Numbered from the stretch's first letter, positions 1 to 14,100 are shown. The stretch is DNA of 64,000 nucleotides from Telopea speciosissima (GCF_018873765.1 NC_057918.1:38479871-38543870), one strand, 5' to 3'. The notes: a model not told the origin generated them from the letters alone. Numbers and translations: made by a program.

Positions 1-1380
1 ACCGTATCGATAGGATACTGGTACCGCAAACCATACTCCGAACTCCAATCCTTAGCCCCTCATACAGGGAATTGGACGGGCTTGATCGGTTCAGGGTTTT
101 AAAATCAGGATCGGATCGATCTAAAACACAATCCGATATTGATCTTGAGCCGATATGGATCGGTCGATAAAATACGGTTGTGCTTTTTTTTTTTTCTTCC
201 AACAAGGGACCGTTTGATTTGGAATCGGTCTGATACGGAGATCCCAATTCTGGCGGATCCCCTTCCAAAAGCTAGGGTTAGGGCATCTTTGGGCCGAACC
301 ATGGCGAACATGAGTTTAATGGATTTGAGTTTGGATAATTCATATGTTAAGGCATAAGGTTTTCTACGGAGACCACCTTATGATAGCTAGGGCACTCCTT
401 ATGTTACTCGCATGTCAAAATTTCATAAACCTTCTCAACCATGTGGTCTACCTCGTAGTGAATTTCTTCCCCTTGAATTTTCAGCCGTCAAACCATAGAA
501 GGTTATTATCTAAGCCCATCCCAACCATTAGATAGATAGATGGCCATGTGGATTAGTCATTAGTCAAATTTTTATAAACTCATTTATATATATTTTTACG
601 TTATAGTTTTAGATTTTTTAACTATCCAAAATGTTGACTAAAGTTGATTTGTAGATTATATTGTGTTGAAATGCTTTTGGTCTGAAATTTACCATTTAAA
701 TAGAGGGTAATATCAGTGATATCCTTGCAAATTTTTGTGCACTAATAACTGATTTGCTAAATGCCAGATAAAAGATGCCCAGTGATATCATGTGGAGAGA
801 GACAATGCACATGTAGAAAACCTTATCCCATATTTAAAATATAAAAATATCAATAAATTTGATTTCATTGACATGGTTTCTCCAAGTGAGGACACCGAGA
901 GCACGTTTCTAGGTGTGTGTGCTTGGATGGTTTATTTGCCACGTGGCCACTTATTTGGTGCTCAAATTTTGTGGGCAGGAAAGATATCACATCACTTGAG
1001 TCATACAATCATGTGATAAATTTCAGTCCAAAAGCATTACACCATATAGTGCAACCAGCTAGTCAATTTTGGTTTAATATATGGACGGTAAAGGAAGATC
1101 ATCCAATACATGGTGACTCATGACCCTAGTTAGCAAAAATGCGTTAAAAACAATGTTGCCGTTTTTTACCGTTTTAAACGTGTATTCCTGGTAAAAAAAA
1201 GGGCAACCGGCCCCTTTTTCCGTTTTAAACGCGTTTCTGTGTTTCTAACATTTTTTATACATAATTGCTTACCCTTTTTACCTGATTCTTTCGTTGACAT
1301 AAAAATGACTTGAAGGGTTATATTTCCCATGATATCATCTTCAACCCAAGGTCAATGCACAGACCCCGAAATTGAGCTAC
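1..1380. other. Intergenic region without a recognised gene
   Basis: No ORF here resembles a known protein. The first ~250 bases are rich in words such as tatcgat and ggatcgat, a low-complexity style that recurs around 44,000 and 58,700 and is probably a dispersed plant repeat. A long T tract lies near 184-197. From about 1140 the sequence is rich in cgttttaaac and ttttaccgt motifs that lead into the duplicated repeat at 1385. Confidence 0.5.
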
Positions 1381-1384
1381 AAAC

Positions 1385-2190
1385 TGATGCATCTACTAAA
1401 AAAGGGTTTCTAAAGTGATGACTCCCAACTCCAATTGAACATGCATCACTCCATGAGTGTGTTGGCTGTGTTGACAACAATGAGCAACACCATAGCCAAG
1501 CCACATTGCTCAACAAAACTTTGTACATAATGGTGTATGAATTGAGAATGAATATTGGATGATATATTTTGGATGATATTAGATGACATGTTTTGGAACT
1601 TACAATGAGTTGTGAAATATAGATATGGATTAATTTTGGATGTTACAGTTGTTTTGAACATTAGAACCATGTATTTAAGTAAAAAATCTTCAATTTAGAT
1701 GAGAATACTGCCCTTTTATTGGTTTTTTTTTTTTTGAAATATACATGTTTAAAACCCGTACCCTCCGTTTTCCGTTTCTTACCGTTCTCTGTTTTTTACC
1801 GTCTAAAGTGATGCATCTACTAAAAGGGTTTCTAAAGTGATGACTCCCAACTCCAATTGAACATGCATCACTCCATGAGTGTGTTGGTTGTTGACAACAA
1901 TGAGCAACACCATAGCAAGCCACATTGCTCAACAAAACTTTGTACATAATGGTGTATGAATTGAGAATGAATATTGATGATATATTTTGGATGATATTAG
2001 ATGACATGTTTTGGAACTTACAATGAGTTGTGAAATATAGATATGGATTAATTTTGGATGTTACATTGTTTTGAACATTAGAACCATGTATTTAAGTAAA
2101 AATCTTCAATTTAGATGAGAATACTGCCCTTTTATTGGTTTTTTTTGAAATATACATGTTTAAAACCGACCCTCCGTTTTCCGTTTCTTA
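1385..2190. repeat. Tandem duplication, two copies of about 400 bp
   Basis: The block beginning tgatgcatctactaaa at 1385 is repeated almost base for base from 1809, a period of 424 bp. Copy 1 runs to about 1781 and copy 2 to about 2190. The copies differ by a handful of single-base changes and short indels, mostly in T runs. The high identity suggests a recent local duplication. Neither copy has a convincing ORF; the overlapping reverse-strand ORFs simply repeat the duplication. Confidence 0.85.
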
Positions 2191-3945
2191 ATTTGACCAT
2201 CTGTTTGCAATTTTTACCGTTTAAAATCCGTACAGTCCGCTTTCTTTTTTTTTTTTTGTTCCCGTTTTTGCTTACTATTCTTTTGACTGTTATTCTGTAT
2301 GATCCATTACCTATCCATCAGAATTGGTGCACAGCCTTCTATAGAGTTGATGCCTAAAAATATGGAGTAAAAAACAATTCAATTAGGTGGTGGTTCATTA
2401 TAGTTGAGATGGGCCTTAAATGTTGATAACTAGACTATCAAAGGGGTGTTGTATGCCTCTTATCTATTCAATAGTTGGATTGGCCATATCAGTCCTCTAC
2501 CTGGACAAACCATGTCCACCTACATGCCCCCTAGGGGGTCAAGGGTTCAACTCTCAACTCTCCTAGTCACATTTGTGCCATTAAAAAGGCACCATTTCCC
2601 TCTCCCTCTCCCTCCCCCCTCCCCCTTGGTAGTTGTAGGCTCTGTTGGCTTGTCTTAGCCTTCCCTTTGTAGTTTGTAGTTGGCCTATGGGCCCTTGATT
2701 AAGATAGATCCGCCCCAAAAAAAAAAAAATTTGACTGGACTACTTGGTAGCATAATAAGTGATCAAATAGAAAAATCCAAAATGGAAGGAAAACTATAAT
2801 CTGTCAGAAATCCTGAAATCCGCTTGGGATTAAACTTAGATTTCAGTGAACGGCCCTTTTGTCAGAAAGCAATCAAAAGTTTGTGCAATTTCTGGACGTT
2901 GGTGCAAATTTTGGGAGTCAGGAGTTTAGGCAACTGGATTTGAAATGGATTAGTGTTTTACGTTAGCATATCATATTGTAATTCCTACTCTTTAGAGCTC
3001 CAGCTCCAGAAATGCTGTTAGCGCTTTTATTTCCTGTTGGCCTCGAGAGTTGAATCTGGGAGGTGAAGTAATTCACATGATTCAGGCAACTGATCATGGT
3101 GAATTGTACTTCTGATAGTGGATAGTGCTTTTTACTTTGAAGATCCAAACACCGACTCAAAAAGAAAATGGATGTTCAATGAAACATTATTCCATTTCTT
3201 ATTAGTACCAAGTGAATTACGTTCAATGATATGTAGCCTCTCTGGGTGTTTGGGGTTAAAAGGAGGAATATAGCAAGTGCTTGAAGTAGCATGGTTTTGT
3301 TCAAAGTCCTAAATTTGTATTAACTACGAAGGTTATGCATATATGTAATAAAACATGAGCACACATTTATGTTTCTCAAGCTTTACCCTAATAGAGTAAT
3401 GTTAGTACACTGTATGATGGAAGTGTGTAGAGTATAAATAATTTTTGCTCAAGTTAAGAAGGGCTGATGAGATTCATGTGCTGCCACATTGCAGATTTTG
3501 ATGTGTAATTTCTGTTAATTGGGATCCGTCTTTGATCTGTGTAGCGTAGCTGATTGCCTGATTTGAGCAATGAGATGGATGCTATACAAGGATTCAAAAA
3601 ATTGGGTATTAGAAGACAGATCATTCCTGTTGTTTCCATTGAGATCGGTATGAATTGGATGCTTGGAACAAAGAATTTGCTGAATCCAGAGAGCAACAAC
3701 TAAATATTGCCAGTGGATTGGCTGATACACTGTATAGTCAATGGGGTTGGTCCAATCTGACACTAATCAATCTGGATTGCCTTCCTAGAAACTTGAAACC
3801 ATGCTTCTCTCATATGACCAATCCATTTCTGCCTTGATGTAGATAGTTGGTGGTAAACTACTAAACTGAAACAGTATGACCTGAAATGTTTTATGTAATA
3901 TTGTAAATACATGAGTATAAGGTGGTATGATCACATTTAAAGGAG
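2191..3945. other. Intergenic region, candidate SINE-like stretch at 2412-2723
   Basis: No protein-coding gene is recognisable. The stretch 2412-2723 has a GGTTCAACTC word near 2547 that resembles a Pol III B box, and ends in an A run (about 2717-2729). This fits a tRNA-derived SINE, but no clear A box or target-site duplication was seen, so the call is tentative. The remainder (2730-3945) is AT-rich unique-looking sequence in which I see nothing definite. A first exon for the DRB gene was looked for here and not found. Confidence 0.35.
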
Positions 3946-3949
3946 ACCT

Positions 3950-4396
3950 AGGGATGCCCCAGTAAGGAGGAGTGATATGATTCCGATTGAAGGAGCTAAA
4001 TGAGCTGGGGGGAGACCTAAAATGACTATAGGAGAAGTGGTGAAGAAGGACATGCATAGTCTAGGTCTGGTCCCAAGTATGACCTGGGACAGAGCCTATT
4101 GGAGGGCAAGGATCCATGTGGCAGACCCCATTTAGCTGAGATTATCCTGACGTGTTGGGCTGTGCCTTTTGCCTCTTACTAACTTTCACCTTTCTATTTA
4201 TTTCCAATCTTCCATTTTGCATTTTCCTTTGTCTTTTCTCATCTTTTTCCCCATCCCTCATCTCCAATTTTTTTTTTCTTCCCTTTTTTGAGTATATCTA
4301 TGTCTTCTCTATTCTGTTTGTTTGAATCCATGCAGCCGACCCCATTAAGTTGGGACAAGGCTGTGTTTGTTGTTTGTTGTTGTTGTTGTTGTTGTA
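3950..4396 (+). mobile_element. 3' end of an RTE-type LINE
   Basis: Plus-strand codons 4022-4135 read as the C-terminal tail of a plant RTE-type LINE reverse transcriptase: [13 protein letters not shown], then WDRAYWRARIHVADP and a stop. This is followed by a ~230-bp 3' untranslated region and a (TTG)n tail at about 4367-4396, the usual 3' end of this LINE class. Only the end of the element is present, as expected for 5'-truncated target-primed insertion. The same tail motif occurs on the minus strand at 15,886-16,092, so the window has at least two copies of this family. Confidence 0.8.
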
Positions 4397-4653
4397 AATA
4401 CATGAGTATAATTAGCTGGACTTTTGAAATTTTCTCCAGGCACTGTCAAAATTTTGCTAAAATTCTGAAATAGTTTGAAGCTTTGTCGAGAATCTGTTTG
4501 CAGCAAAATTGATATCATTTCCAATTTCATTTTCCCTAGATTAAAATCAAAATTTGGCAAACCAAGGTCAAAATTGAAGACTATATTTAATGCTTTCCTT
4601 GATACATCATTCAAGACTTTTGTGTAGTACATACTAAGCTTTTCTATGGACAG

Positions 4654-6612
4654 GATGAGACTGGGGTCTACAAAAACCTCTTACAGGAGATTGCACAAAG
4701 AGTTGGAGCACCTCTGCCTCAATACACAACTTTTCGGTCGGGTCTCGGGCACCTACCTGTCTTTACTTGCATAGTAGAGCTGGATCGAATTACATTCACA
4801 GGTGAACCTGCCAAGAACAAGAAACAAGCTGAAAAGAATGCAGCCATGGCAGCATGGTCATCTCTGAAACAATGTGAGCTCCTGTCAAATCTTAGATTTT
4901 TCTTACTTGAGCTAGACTAGAGTAATTCCATTCGAGTTTATAGATATTTTAACCAGTATTGTTCCACATCCCTTGTAATCTGTTTAACAAGTTCGATCCA
5001 TTTCTGTCAAAAGTATGGTGTGTCAGACACCTCTTATGCAGGTTAGATGCTGCTGACAGGTCTTGCGACCTGTTGGACATCCTGTATCCCTGACCTTGTT
5101 ATCTTGCTTAAAAAAGTAGTGCATAGGCCATGGTCGGTTGACAAAACCAGACTCAACTTTTGTTTGTTAAGTCCAATCTTCACTGAGATTTGTTCCATTT
5201 GTCCAGAGTCCAGACAGAAGCATGTGTTTTATGACCAATGGATTGTGGAGCAACACAGGTTGCTTACTAAGCTGTTGAGTTACCTCGAGTGCATGTCTAC
5301 CAACTTATGCATTTTCATTCGGGTATTTAGTTATGCCAGGAGCAATATTGGATGTGTACTCTTGTCAAGTTTTCACACCATTTTGAATTATATACTTCAT
5401 AAATTGAGAGATATATACCTGCAATATAATTTCTGCCCCAGCTATTTAGCCAATGGAAACTAGACATTGCATACCCAAACCACAAAAAAAGTGCATTACA
5501 CTATATCCTTAAGTCTACCAGGAAAATTTATATGGTAGAGTGCAAATCAATATCTTATTTTACATGAACTGTTAAACAGTAACCATCTCCACCCAACAAA
5601 ATAAAAACTTAAAATCGTTAAGTTCATATTGGCCTAGTTCTTCATTATATTTTATTTTGGGCTTGTCTTGAGATCCAGGACCGTCCAATAGTGTGAGACC
5701 AGATTTGAAGTTTATTGACCAACTCCATGAGTACACCCAAAAGTCATGCTTCATTGCCCAGTTATAGGTGCCCCTGGCCATCAGTACTTTTCCTTTAATA
5801 TATTTATCGTCTGTGATCTGGCTTCAGCCTGTTGCATAACAATATACCATTCTGCTTGTATCTCATTATTTCTTTTTTGTTCAGTGGCACAGCAATCTGC
5901 AGGTTCATCCTCTGAGACAGAGAACAATGATGAACAGGAACAGATTACTATAGCCCGGGCACTATTAAACTATCGTCTGAAGGAAAAGATAGGAATGGCA
6001 AACTCGCCTGATGCTCCTATTCCATTCTCAAAGAAATTCCCGATGCAAAATCTGAGACCAAGTACACAGCCTCCCCCTGTTACGACCTCAAAAATCCTCC
6101 CATTAATCTGCCTGAAGACAGCTCCAAGGATCAGACCAGGGTCCTCAACATCAAATGAAAGCTCCCAACCATCGCAATTCTTGCCACATGAAAACCGCGG
6201 TATTCGTCCCCAGAAATTCCCTGCAGCAGGAGCAGCTCCATACATTCCTGCCAGGCATTTCAGGCCACTGTACCATGGGATTGCTCCACCAGTGACAATA
6301 AGGACTTCAGTCCCTGTTTTCTCTGCCCCGCCAGTACCACCGCCAACCCGTCCTCAGGTAATGGGGCCACCACCAACTCATGTAGCCCCACCAGTCTGCA
6401 TCAGGCAAGCAGTGCCAGTGTTTGCTGCTCCACCCGTTTGTAAAGAGGAACTTCCGGCTCCGCTCCTTTGTAAGGAGGAGCTACCATCTTTGAAGGTTTC
6501 TTCCTTGCCATCTAAATTATCAGTTCAGATAGAGGACACAAGGAGCTTAACAACTGGGAATGACCTGCGAGAATCAGTTGCTACAGAGGGCATGAAACAG
6601 CTCAGAATTTGA
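4654..6612 (+). CDS. Double-stranded RNA-binding protein, DRB2/3/5 type (3' part of gene)
   Basis: Two exons, 4654-4873 and 5885-6612, join in frame (donor AAT|GTGAGC, acceptor TTCAG|TGG) to 315 visible codons. Exon 1 here encodes a complete dsRNA-binding domain that starts DETGVYKNLLQEIAQR and ends KKQAEKNAAMAAW; it matches the second dsRBD of plant DRB2/DRB3/DRB5. The last exon carries the family's linker (EQEQITIARALLNYRLKEK) and a proline-rich tail with two APPV-x-IR-x-x-VPVF-x-APP units. DRB proteins bind dsRNA and act beside Dicer-like enzymes in small-RNA pathways; that role is family knowledge. The coding frame opens at an intron acceptor (CAG|GATGAG), so the exon with the first dsRBD must lie upstream, but none is visible in 1-4650. 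It is either beyond a >4.6-kb intron or lost. The gene converges with DCP2. Confidence 0.88.
4874..5884 (+). other. Intron of the DRB gene
   Basis: This 1,011-bp intron begins GTGAGC and ends TTGTTCAG. It contains a 138-codon open frame (5047-5463) with no recognisable domain, which I treat as chance. Confidence 0.8.
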
Positions 6613-8129
6613 TTTTGGTAGGGGAGGATTTGAATTCGGAGGAACTATTTCTGATTTTGTACTGGGTTTTGCTTGGTTTTCTAATATTTTTTACTCCTTC
6701 CGAATGTTCTTATTCCCTTTTCTGGTTGTGGGAAAGCTACATTGTCTAAGATGCATTTGAATTTTACACAAGCAACTTCAAGTTTTGGCGATGCAACCAT
6801 ACAATGGCAAGTTTTATTAATGGGGAAATGATCACCACCCTCCTGCCCCTCCCCAAAAAATCAGGTTAGTGTTTCAAAAATCGGAATCTGATCGGTTGAA
6901 TCAGCCGTCACCAATCTCGATTTTGGATATTACAATTCGACCAGGGTTTTTTTTTATTACCGGATTACTGAGTTTTCAGATCAGTGCAATCGAGTATAGG
7001 GTTTCTAAGATTGATTCTGGTCGTCGATTTCAGATAAGATTCCGATCAGAATTTGATTACCCATTGCCGATTTTCATAACCCTAATCCATGTATATGGGC
7101 CTTGCTTTTTCTGTGCGTAAATTTTGTAACGTAATCATCTGGTCGTGTGCTCAGCGAAATGCATGTCACCATGCTATAAAACAAAGCGTTGAAGGCCCCA
7201 GTGTACTCGCATGTCAATTTATGTAGAAATGACATTAAAAAAATTTGAAAAAATTGTATTAAAAAAAATGAAACATTTTTAAAAGAAATTGAGGATCTTA
7301 TTATAAGGAAAAATACCAATATATACGAAGGTGTTTGATAAAAGTTTGAACCTGAAATTTGATATTTGATCAATCTAGACCATATTCTTAATAACCATAT
7401 GGTTAGAAGCTCACTTGCAAATGGCAAAACTCTTATCATGCCACATTAGAAACTTTACTTTTTCCTTTTTTGAGAAAATATGGTAACAAAAGTTTGGTGA
7501 AAATAATTTTATTTTTCTCTCTTTTAATATAACACACTTTTTTGGTTTGTCTTAAGAAGGTAGATAGACATCAAATAATGGTAGCTCATGCGTTAACTAA
7601 CTTAGCTAAAACTGCTCTAAGAAACATTGTTAACCATTATCATTCCTAGTTTTTTAATAAATTTTTCTTTTCATCAAAAAATTTATGGGAGCAAGGCTCC
7701 AGGGTTTTCTTACCCAAAAAATAAAAAAGGGCTCCAGTATTTACTCAAAATTCATTAAATCGATCAATAAGAAAATCCCACTGGTTTAGAATTTACCACA
7801 AAATATTATAAGAAAGATCCATATTTTGATTACAGATAACTAACATAAACAAGCCGAAAAATTGGAAGCTAATGCGTTCAATATCCAATGCTGTACTCAT
7901 AACTCAAGTGCAACGACTTGTTACAATCAATTCTCTGTACACATCTACACACCTTCCATATTTAAGACGGACACAATACACACAGCTCGTGCTGTTTCCT
8001 AGTGGAGCCTCTAAGCCCACCGTGGTGTTAGTATGTACTAGCAGCACGGCTGAAAACTAACCAAGCGATACGAACCTAGGACACACTACAGTTTACACAC
8101 GGCCTAAATTAGAGAGTAAGGCTCTATAG
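6613..8129. other. 3' regions of the convergent DRB and DCP2 genes
   Basis: The DRB stop codon (6610-6612) and the DCP2 stop codon (8130-8132) face each other across about 1.5 kb. The stretch should contain both 3' untranslated regions. Around 6860-7080 the sequence has words such as gaatctgatcgg and ttccgatcagaa, like the repeat at the window start. I see no other gene; short ORFs here have no recognisable content. Confidence 0.6.
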
Positions 8130-11100
8130 TTAAGCAGAAAACGCAGCTTCCATTGCTTGTAAGATTGAAGAATAATTGAACCTGAAGCTTCTGAAGCTTT
8201 TGCCAGGACCCAAATCAGAGAGATGGTTTTCAGATCCAGGCCTGGTGTACTGACCCTCCTTTGTTGGGCACCCTGTTGTTCCCCCTGTACAACTGTTCTT
8301 AGCCTTCCACACGCACATCCCAAAGCCACCTAGAAAAAAAGAAAGCAAGGAAAAACCAATAAATCCATCCCTCAAACATTTAAATAAGCAATACAGTTAT
8401 TTTTTAATTCCTTTTTTTTATTTTCGTAATTAATAAAGAAATCAAGTGTTGAACTGGAAGATCCCTTCTCACCACTCTCTAATTGCTTCGGTGAACATGT
8501 GAAAGGTCTTCACTGAATCCAACCCATGCATAACCTCATTCAAATCCTAACTGGTTAGCTGCAAGATGGACTGTTTAGGCATATCAGCCCTGACTAAAAT
8601 TAGTCAGGCCCTTCTTTCACATCATGCCAAAGAAGCTGATCAATCAGTCAAGATTTTTAGGTTCAGTCTGGCTAATTCAAAGTTTGCAATGCAGTTTAAA
8701 CCAATTTCAGGTTGGGTAAAATATTTCATATGATGGATCCTAAACTCATGAGTTCAATCCTTTTACCATTTTTCCCAATACTTCATTAGTTGATTCAACT
8801 GTTGTCAATCAAGAATATCTTGATTACATGAATAGAGTCATTAGTAGAGACATAAACTACAGTCCCAATGGTTCCGTTTGTTTCAACTTTCAACGGATAG
8901 AGAAATAATCTTATCCTACTAATTAATTATATAGAAATAAAAGAAAACAGTAATTATTCTACTGAAATTCAATATAAATATCTTGAAAACAAATTCCTAT
9001 CAAATTTTTGGACGTTAATTTCCAACAAAGGTAGTTGGATCTCACAATTGCCACTCATGGAGGACACCAATCCCATCATATAGCTGGACTTTTCCCGCTG
9101 AATTTCCCAACCAAATATGCTTCCTCATCATATACATTAAGAAACGACCAAATGGCAAGGAAAAAAATCTAAAACTATAAGTTGGTTTGGTCCTCACAAC
9201 CCCCCCCCTCTCTGCTGAAACAAATAGTGCCTAGATGCTCGCCATATACAAAAGAATTGATTAGAGGGGAAGGAGGACAAACCTTTGAAAGGAGCATCAT
9301 ATTTCTGAGCTGTGGAAGGCTGGTATTTGGCAATCCATGCTTTCAGATTGCTGCATGAAGACATTGAATCTCACAAAAATTTGTCCAGAAAGAAAACAAA
9401 GAAGGTAATATTTTTCTCACAGAATTTAGACGTCAGAATTACTCACGCCCAGAATGGAGAAACCATGTAAAGCTTCAAACCATTTGGTCCACGAGATATT
9501 ACTTCGTTGCCAACTGGCTGAAGTTCATCAATCCGGTGCCATGAGATCTCCTGCAGGTAACAGAAAAACAACATACAGCTAGCTCTCACACAATATCTAA
9601 TATCCACCCCACAAGCTGGGGCAAGCTATTGCAAGAGTGCACTAAGAAGTAGACTGAGGGGGTTATTTATATCCAAAGCAAAGTAGAAGAGTCACTCCAA
9701 AGACAGATTTGTGGAACTAAAATCAGACTCCACTTTCTTGTTTATTAGTAAAAATCAAGGAGAACCACATTACGAATTTTCTCATTCAAAGTTAAAGACA
9801 AGACTTAACTCGACTAAACCTAATCCCAACTACATGGGATTGGCTAGAAAACACCTTACTCAATATTCAAGAATACGAGAATGCAAACACCTTAAGCCTT
9901 TCTTTTCCCTCAACTAGAAATAACACATTTCAATTAGACTCGAGTAAAAGGTGGCATGATAATCTAATGGGGAAAATAAAACCACACATCTCGCATCCTA
10001 CATGATTTAATGTAAAAGAGGAGAAGACCGATGAAACAACTTATGTGAAAATAAATGCTTTTACTGAAAGTAATGCATTCAGAGACTATCATACACTGAT
10101 CTCCTTCTTGGTCATTGGAGCAAAGACAGTATCATCCTTCACGCCAGCAATTATGTAGAGCCGCACCCTCTGTTGCCCAAAGGTAACTTCTAGATAGTCG
10201 TCTATTTTCAAAAGTTTTGAAACATCAAAACCTGTTTCCTCCAAGACCTGAATCCACCAAAGCAGTACAAAAGAGCTCAAGAATATCACTAAGGGAGGGG
10301 AGTGGGAGATAGAGACAGAGAGAAGCATAAGATTTCATAATGGTGGAGCACTGGAGCCTAGGCATGTTGCTTCAAGAATGAAAAAGATTTCAAAATGTGA
10401 GACTATATACCAGGAGAATATCTTCAAACATTAGGTCTGTAACTTAGCATCGGGTAAGTATGTGGGGCCCTCGGGAATGACAATTGACAAATCCAACTAG
10501 AGCCATATCCAAGAATGTAGGCATGGCCCATACATCAGACTTCCCTAGCATAAGACCATGGTTTCAAGTATTGGGATTGGATCAGCTTGATCAGCTGATC
10601 TAGATGGGGATCCCAAGTGATCGATCCACCAATACGAATTGCAAAAATATTTGTTCCTCCTCCATGACATGTTTTATTCAGAAGGATTGGCCAGGATTGG
10701 GATCTCTCCAAAGGCCAACCAGAGCCAGGATCCTGAGTTTTGAATCCTTGGATGAGAGCAGAGTGAAAAATTAACATTTACTTCTAACGGTCCCATGATC
10801 CCAATCTATCTTTGGACATAGATGAATGGTCAATAGATTGTCATAGACAGTTGGGATGGAAGGGGATACAGAAGACAAGAGCCTGAATATCAATAGCACT
10901 AATTTTCTCTAATCAGAACGATTTTGGATTAACAGATACAGCAATTCTGTTAAAGAATATCTCGTGCAAGAATGGAAGCACTGGAAGAAAAAAAAATAGG
11001 AATAGCTCTCAAGGTTCAGCACCCTCTCGATATTGCATGCAAAATAAATCCAACTCCATCAAGTCATCAATTAGTCACTGAAATTACAAAGAATAACTGA

Positions 11101-14100
11101 CAGAATGACCAGAACAGAAGCCAGAAAAAGACAATTTATTACTTCTCGGATGGCGCAAGTGTGGTCTTCCTCATCTTTGTTTTTCTTCCCACGGGGAAAG
11201 CTCCAGCTTGATCCAGCTTTCCATCCCTTCACCAGCAAACACTGCAAATGGAATGAATCTCACATGAGTAACAGCTAACAGGATGACACTACTTGAGAGC
11301 AGAAAAGTAATTATGAAAGGTTTACCACTCATCTTAACATGTTTAGAATCTTTATATAGCTTCAGTGTGCAGCTAAGAACTTAATTTTAAGGTTTCTGTG
11401 AAAAACAGATACCATGGTTTGGACAAATACATGGATCGCCCCAAGTTATTTAAAGGGTTTCCAGTTAAATACTAGTACTTAGGAAGCATTTGCAAGATCC
11501 TAAGACAAGGTTTCACATGAGTTAGCTAGCCCCAATGACGATGAGAACAGATATATGAGATAGTTCTAACGGTGTAGGTATTGTGTATGATCTTCATTTC
11601 CATAAAAAGCATAAAAAAGGAAGATGACTAGTTGAATAGTGATCTAGGGCTACTCTGTTGAGTTAAAACTCCAACCCTTGAAACAGACACCAATTGACTC
11701 TTTGATGGAAGCTTTCCCAAGACAAAGTTCAACTGCACAAGATCAAGGAAAGAAACAAAATTGATCTGGAGAACGATTTAGGTGGCACTGTGCTGGCACG
11801 GAGGTAACTCACTCTAACTCTTAAAACTGGTTAGGCACATGACTTATTTTTTCAACTTTTCAGCATGCAGATGCATATCTCCATATAAAAATCATTGCAG
11901 CTATATGTGGGGAAAAAGCAAGAGGAAGAATCAGAAGTCCCGAGTGTGGAAGAATGAAGATATGTTTTCACATGCACCTCTGCCAGAGGAAAAGAGCCTA
12001 TTTTTCTGCTTTAATTCATTCACAAATGATCTTTTACCCGTTCATAAGGTTCATCCAAAATGATTGCTCCAGTCACCGGAACTCGAACCTTGTAAGAAGT
12101 GAAGTCTTTGTATATATCATCTATATGCACAATATAAGGTCTCAAAACTGCACAACTATTAAACACTGTGAGCAGTTAAGGAAAACAAGAAGCATTGGAC
12201 AAAAAATATGCAGCACAAGACTGTAATATTCACTACGACAAAAATAACTTAGGCTTAAAATAATGCATGCAAAGTGAACAGACAGAATTCCACAATATCA
12301 ACTGAGATGGAAAGAAGTTGAACTGGATGCAAAATTGTTGCTGCCTATTGATGATCTGACAGTTCACCCATGATGCAATAAATGACAAAGAAAATAGATG
12401 ACGATATGCACCAGTGATGGAACCAATCATTGGGTCCAGTTGTAAGATTGTTCTTTGCATTGGAGAAGCTGTGCCTCCGAGTGTAAATCCAATTACTTTA
12501 TTAATTATTATCACCAATACCATTGTTCTTTCTATGACCTGAATAGTCCAGTTCCATTGACCAATCAACAGTTTTCAACTATAGAGTGGTCTTAACCTAC
12601 ATCAGACCAATGGGCCCTTTAAGATCGATCCAACTGTAGTAAAATGACCTATGAAACACCATAAACCAACATGAATTCCAAGCTTGTCATCAAAGCTATA
12701 GACGACCATGTTCAGCTTGAAAAGCTACCATAAACAAACCTGTGAAATATATACAGACTTGAGGATCAGTGCCTGTCCTAGACTGTTCTCTATGATCAGA
12801 CATTCCATTCAATATTGAACATTTGCTGCCTAAAACAAAGGAACATGAGCCAGCATGCTACAACTCCAACAGTTATACACAGGGCATATGGAAAGGGATT
12901 GGAACCTGGTGAAATTAAAGTAAACTTAAGGATCAGCCCTTGTATTAGACAATGCTCTCTATGATCAGAACTTTGTTCAATATTCAATATTTGTCCGTCT
13001 CAAAACAAAAAGGATTACTTGAGCCACAACTCTGACTTAATTGTTCCATATACACATGGCACAAGCAAAAGATGAAACCACCATTTCATTGGTCCAACCA
13101 AGCAAACCTTCTATACCAAAGATGGCCTAGCCAGGATGCAACCTACCACAATACATCGAAAAGTTTCCACCAAATATTCCATCCTGATTTTTGTATCAGA
13201 TTATCAGGAATCAAGTTCAAGTTTTAGTAATAGAAACTTAATGAAACTCATCAGAAGCACAATCTCAATTCCCTTGTGTGCATTTGGTTACTTTCCCTCA
13301 TGACGTGAGAAAGTAAAATCAAAAGCAAAACTGGAGATGCAATCATTCGGTTGCATTAACGGAAGAAAAACTGGGGGAAAAGAACCACTTTTGGGAGAGG
13401 TTATCCCTAGTTTTGAGTCTCACCCATTACATGAGAAAACACTGAGGAAAGAAAATTGAGGAAGAAATTGACCATAACTAACTTCTCTCCCTCTCACAAG
13501 ATGGAAAATCAGTAACTGAAATCCACGGACAACCAAACAACGATGATAATTGTCATATGTGTTCTCTTGATTTTCTCGATGCAACCAAACAACTAATGAA
13601 GGAAATTTTGTTGTTTCTTTTTCATTTCCTTTTCTTTCACCTTAGAAAGTAACCAAACCCAGCCGGGAAAGATGTGGGCATATAACCCACCCTTCCTCAA
13701 ACAGGTTTAGAGAACCTCAAAATCCATAGAGTTATTCAGCTAATATGGAGAATTTTTATGGTGAGTCCACAAAATTGCAATATATAGGCCTACCCCAATA
13801 CCTCAGCCTTTAGTTTCTACCTTACATTTGTAAATGGTTACAATTTAATAAACCAAGAGAAAGTCTTTAAAAATTAGTTATAGCCCCAAAAGGTAAAAGA
13901 AAAGCTGGTTTAACATAATTTTAACTAGACAGTGATAGACCATGTCAGAATTAACATTATCACAAAATAACTATCAACTGGCAAAGATTTTTCTAAATTA
14001 CAAAGATAAGATTGAATAGGATACTCAAAGAAGCGAATTCTTTCAGAGTAAGTGACTTCAAGGATGGGTTTTGCTCCACTGAATTGTCCTCATAGAACCA

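Noticed and set aside
2412-2723. tRNA-derived SINE as a firm call
   Set aside because: Only a B-box-like word and an A-rich tail were seen; no A box or target duplication. Left as a tentative note.
5047-5463. 138-codon ORF in the DRB intron
   Set aside because: It lies between two exons that splice in frame, shows no known motif, and its composition fits chance.
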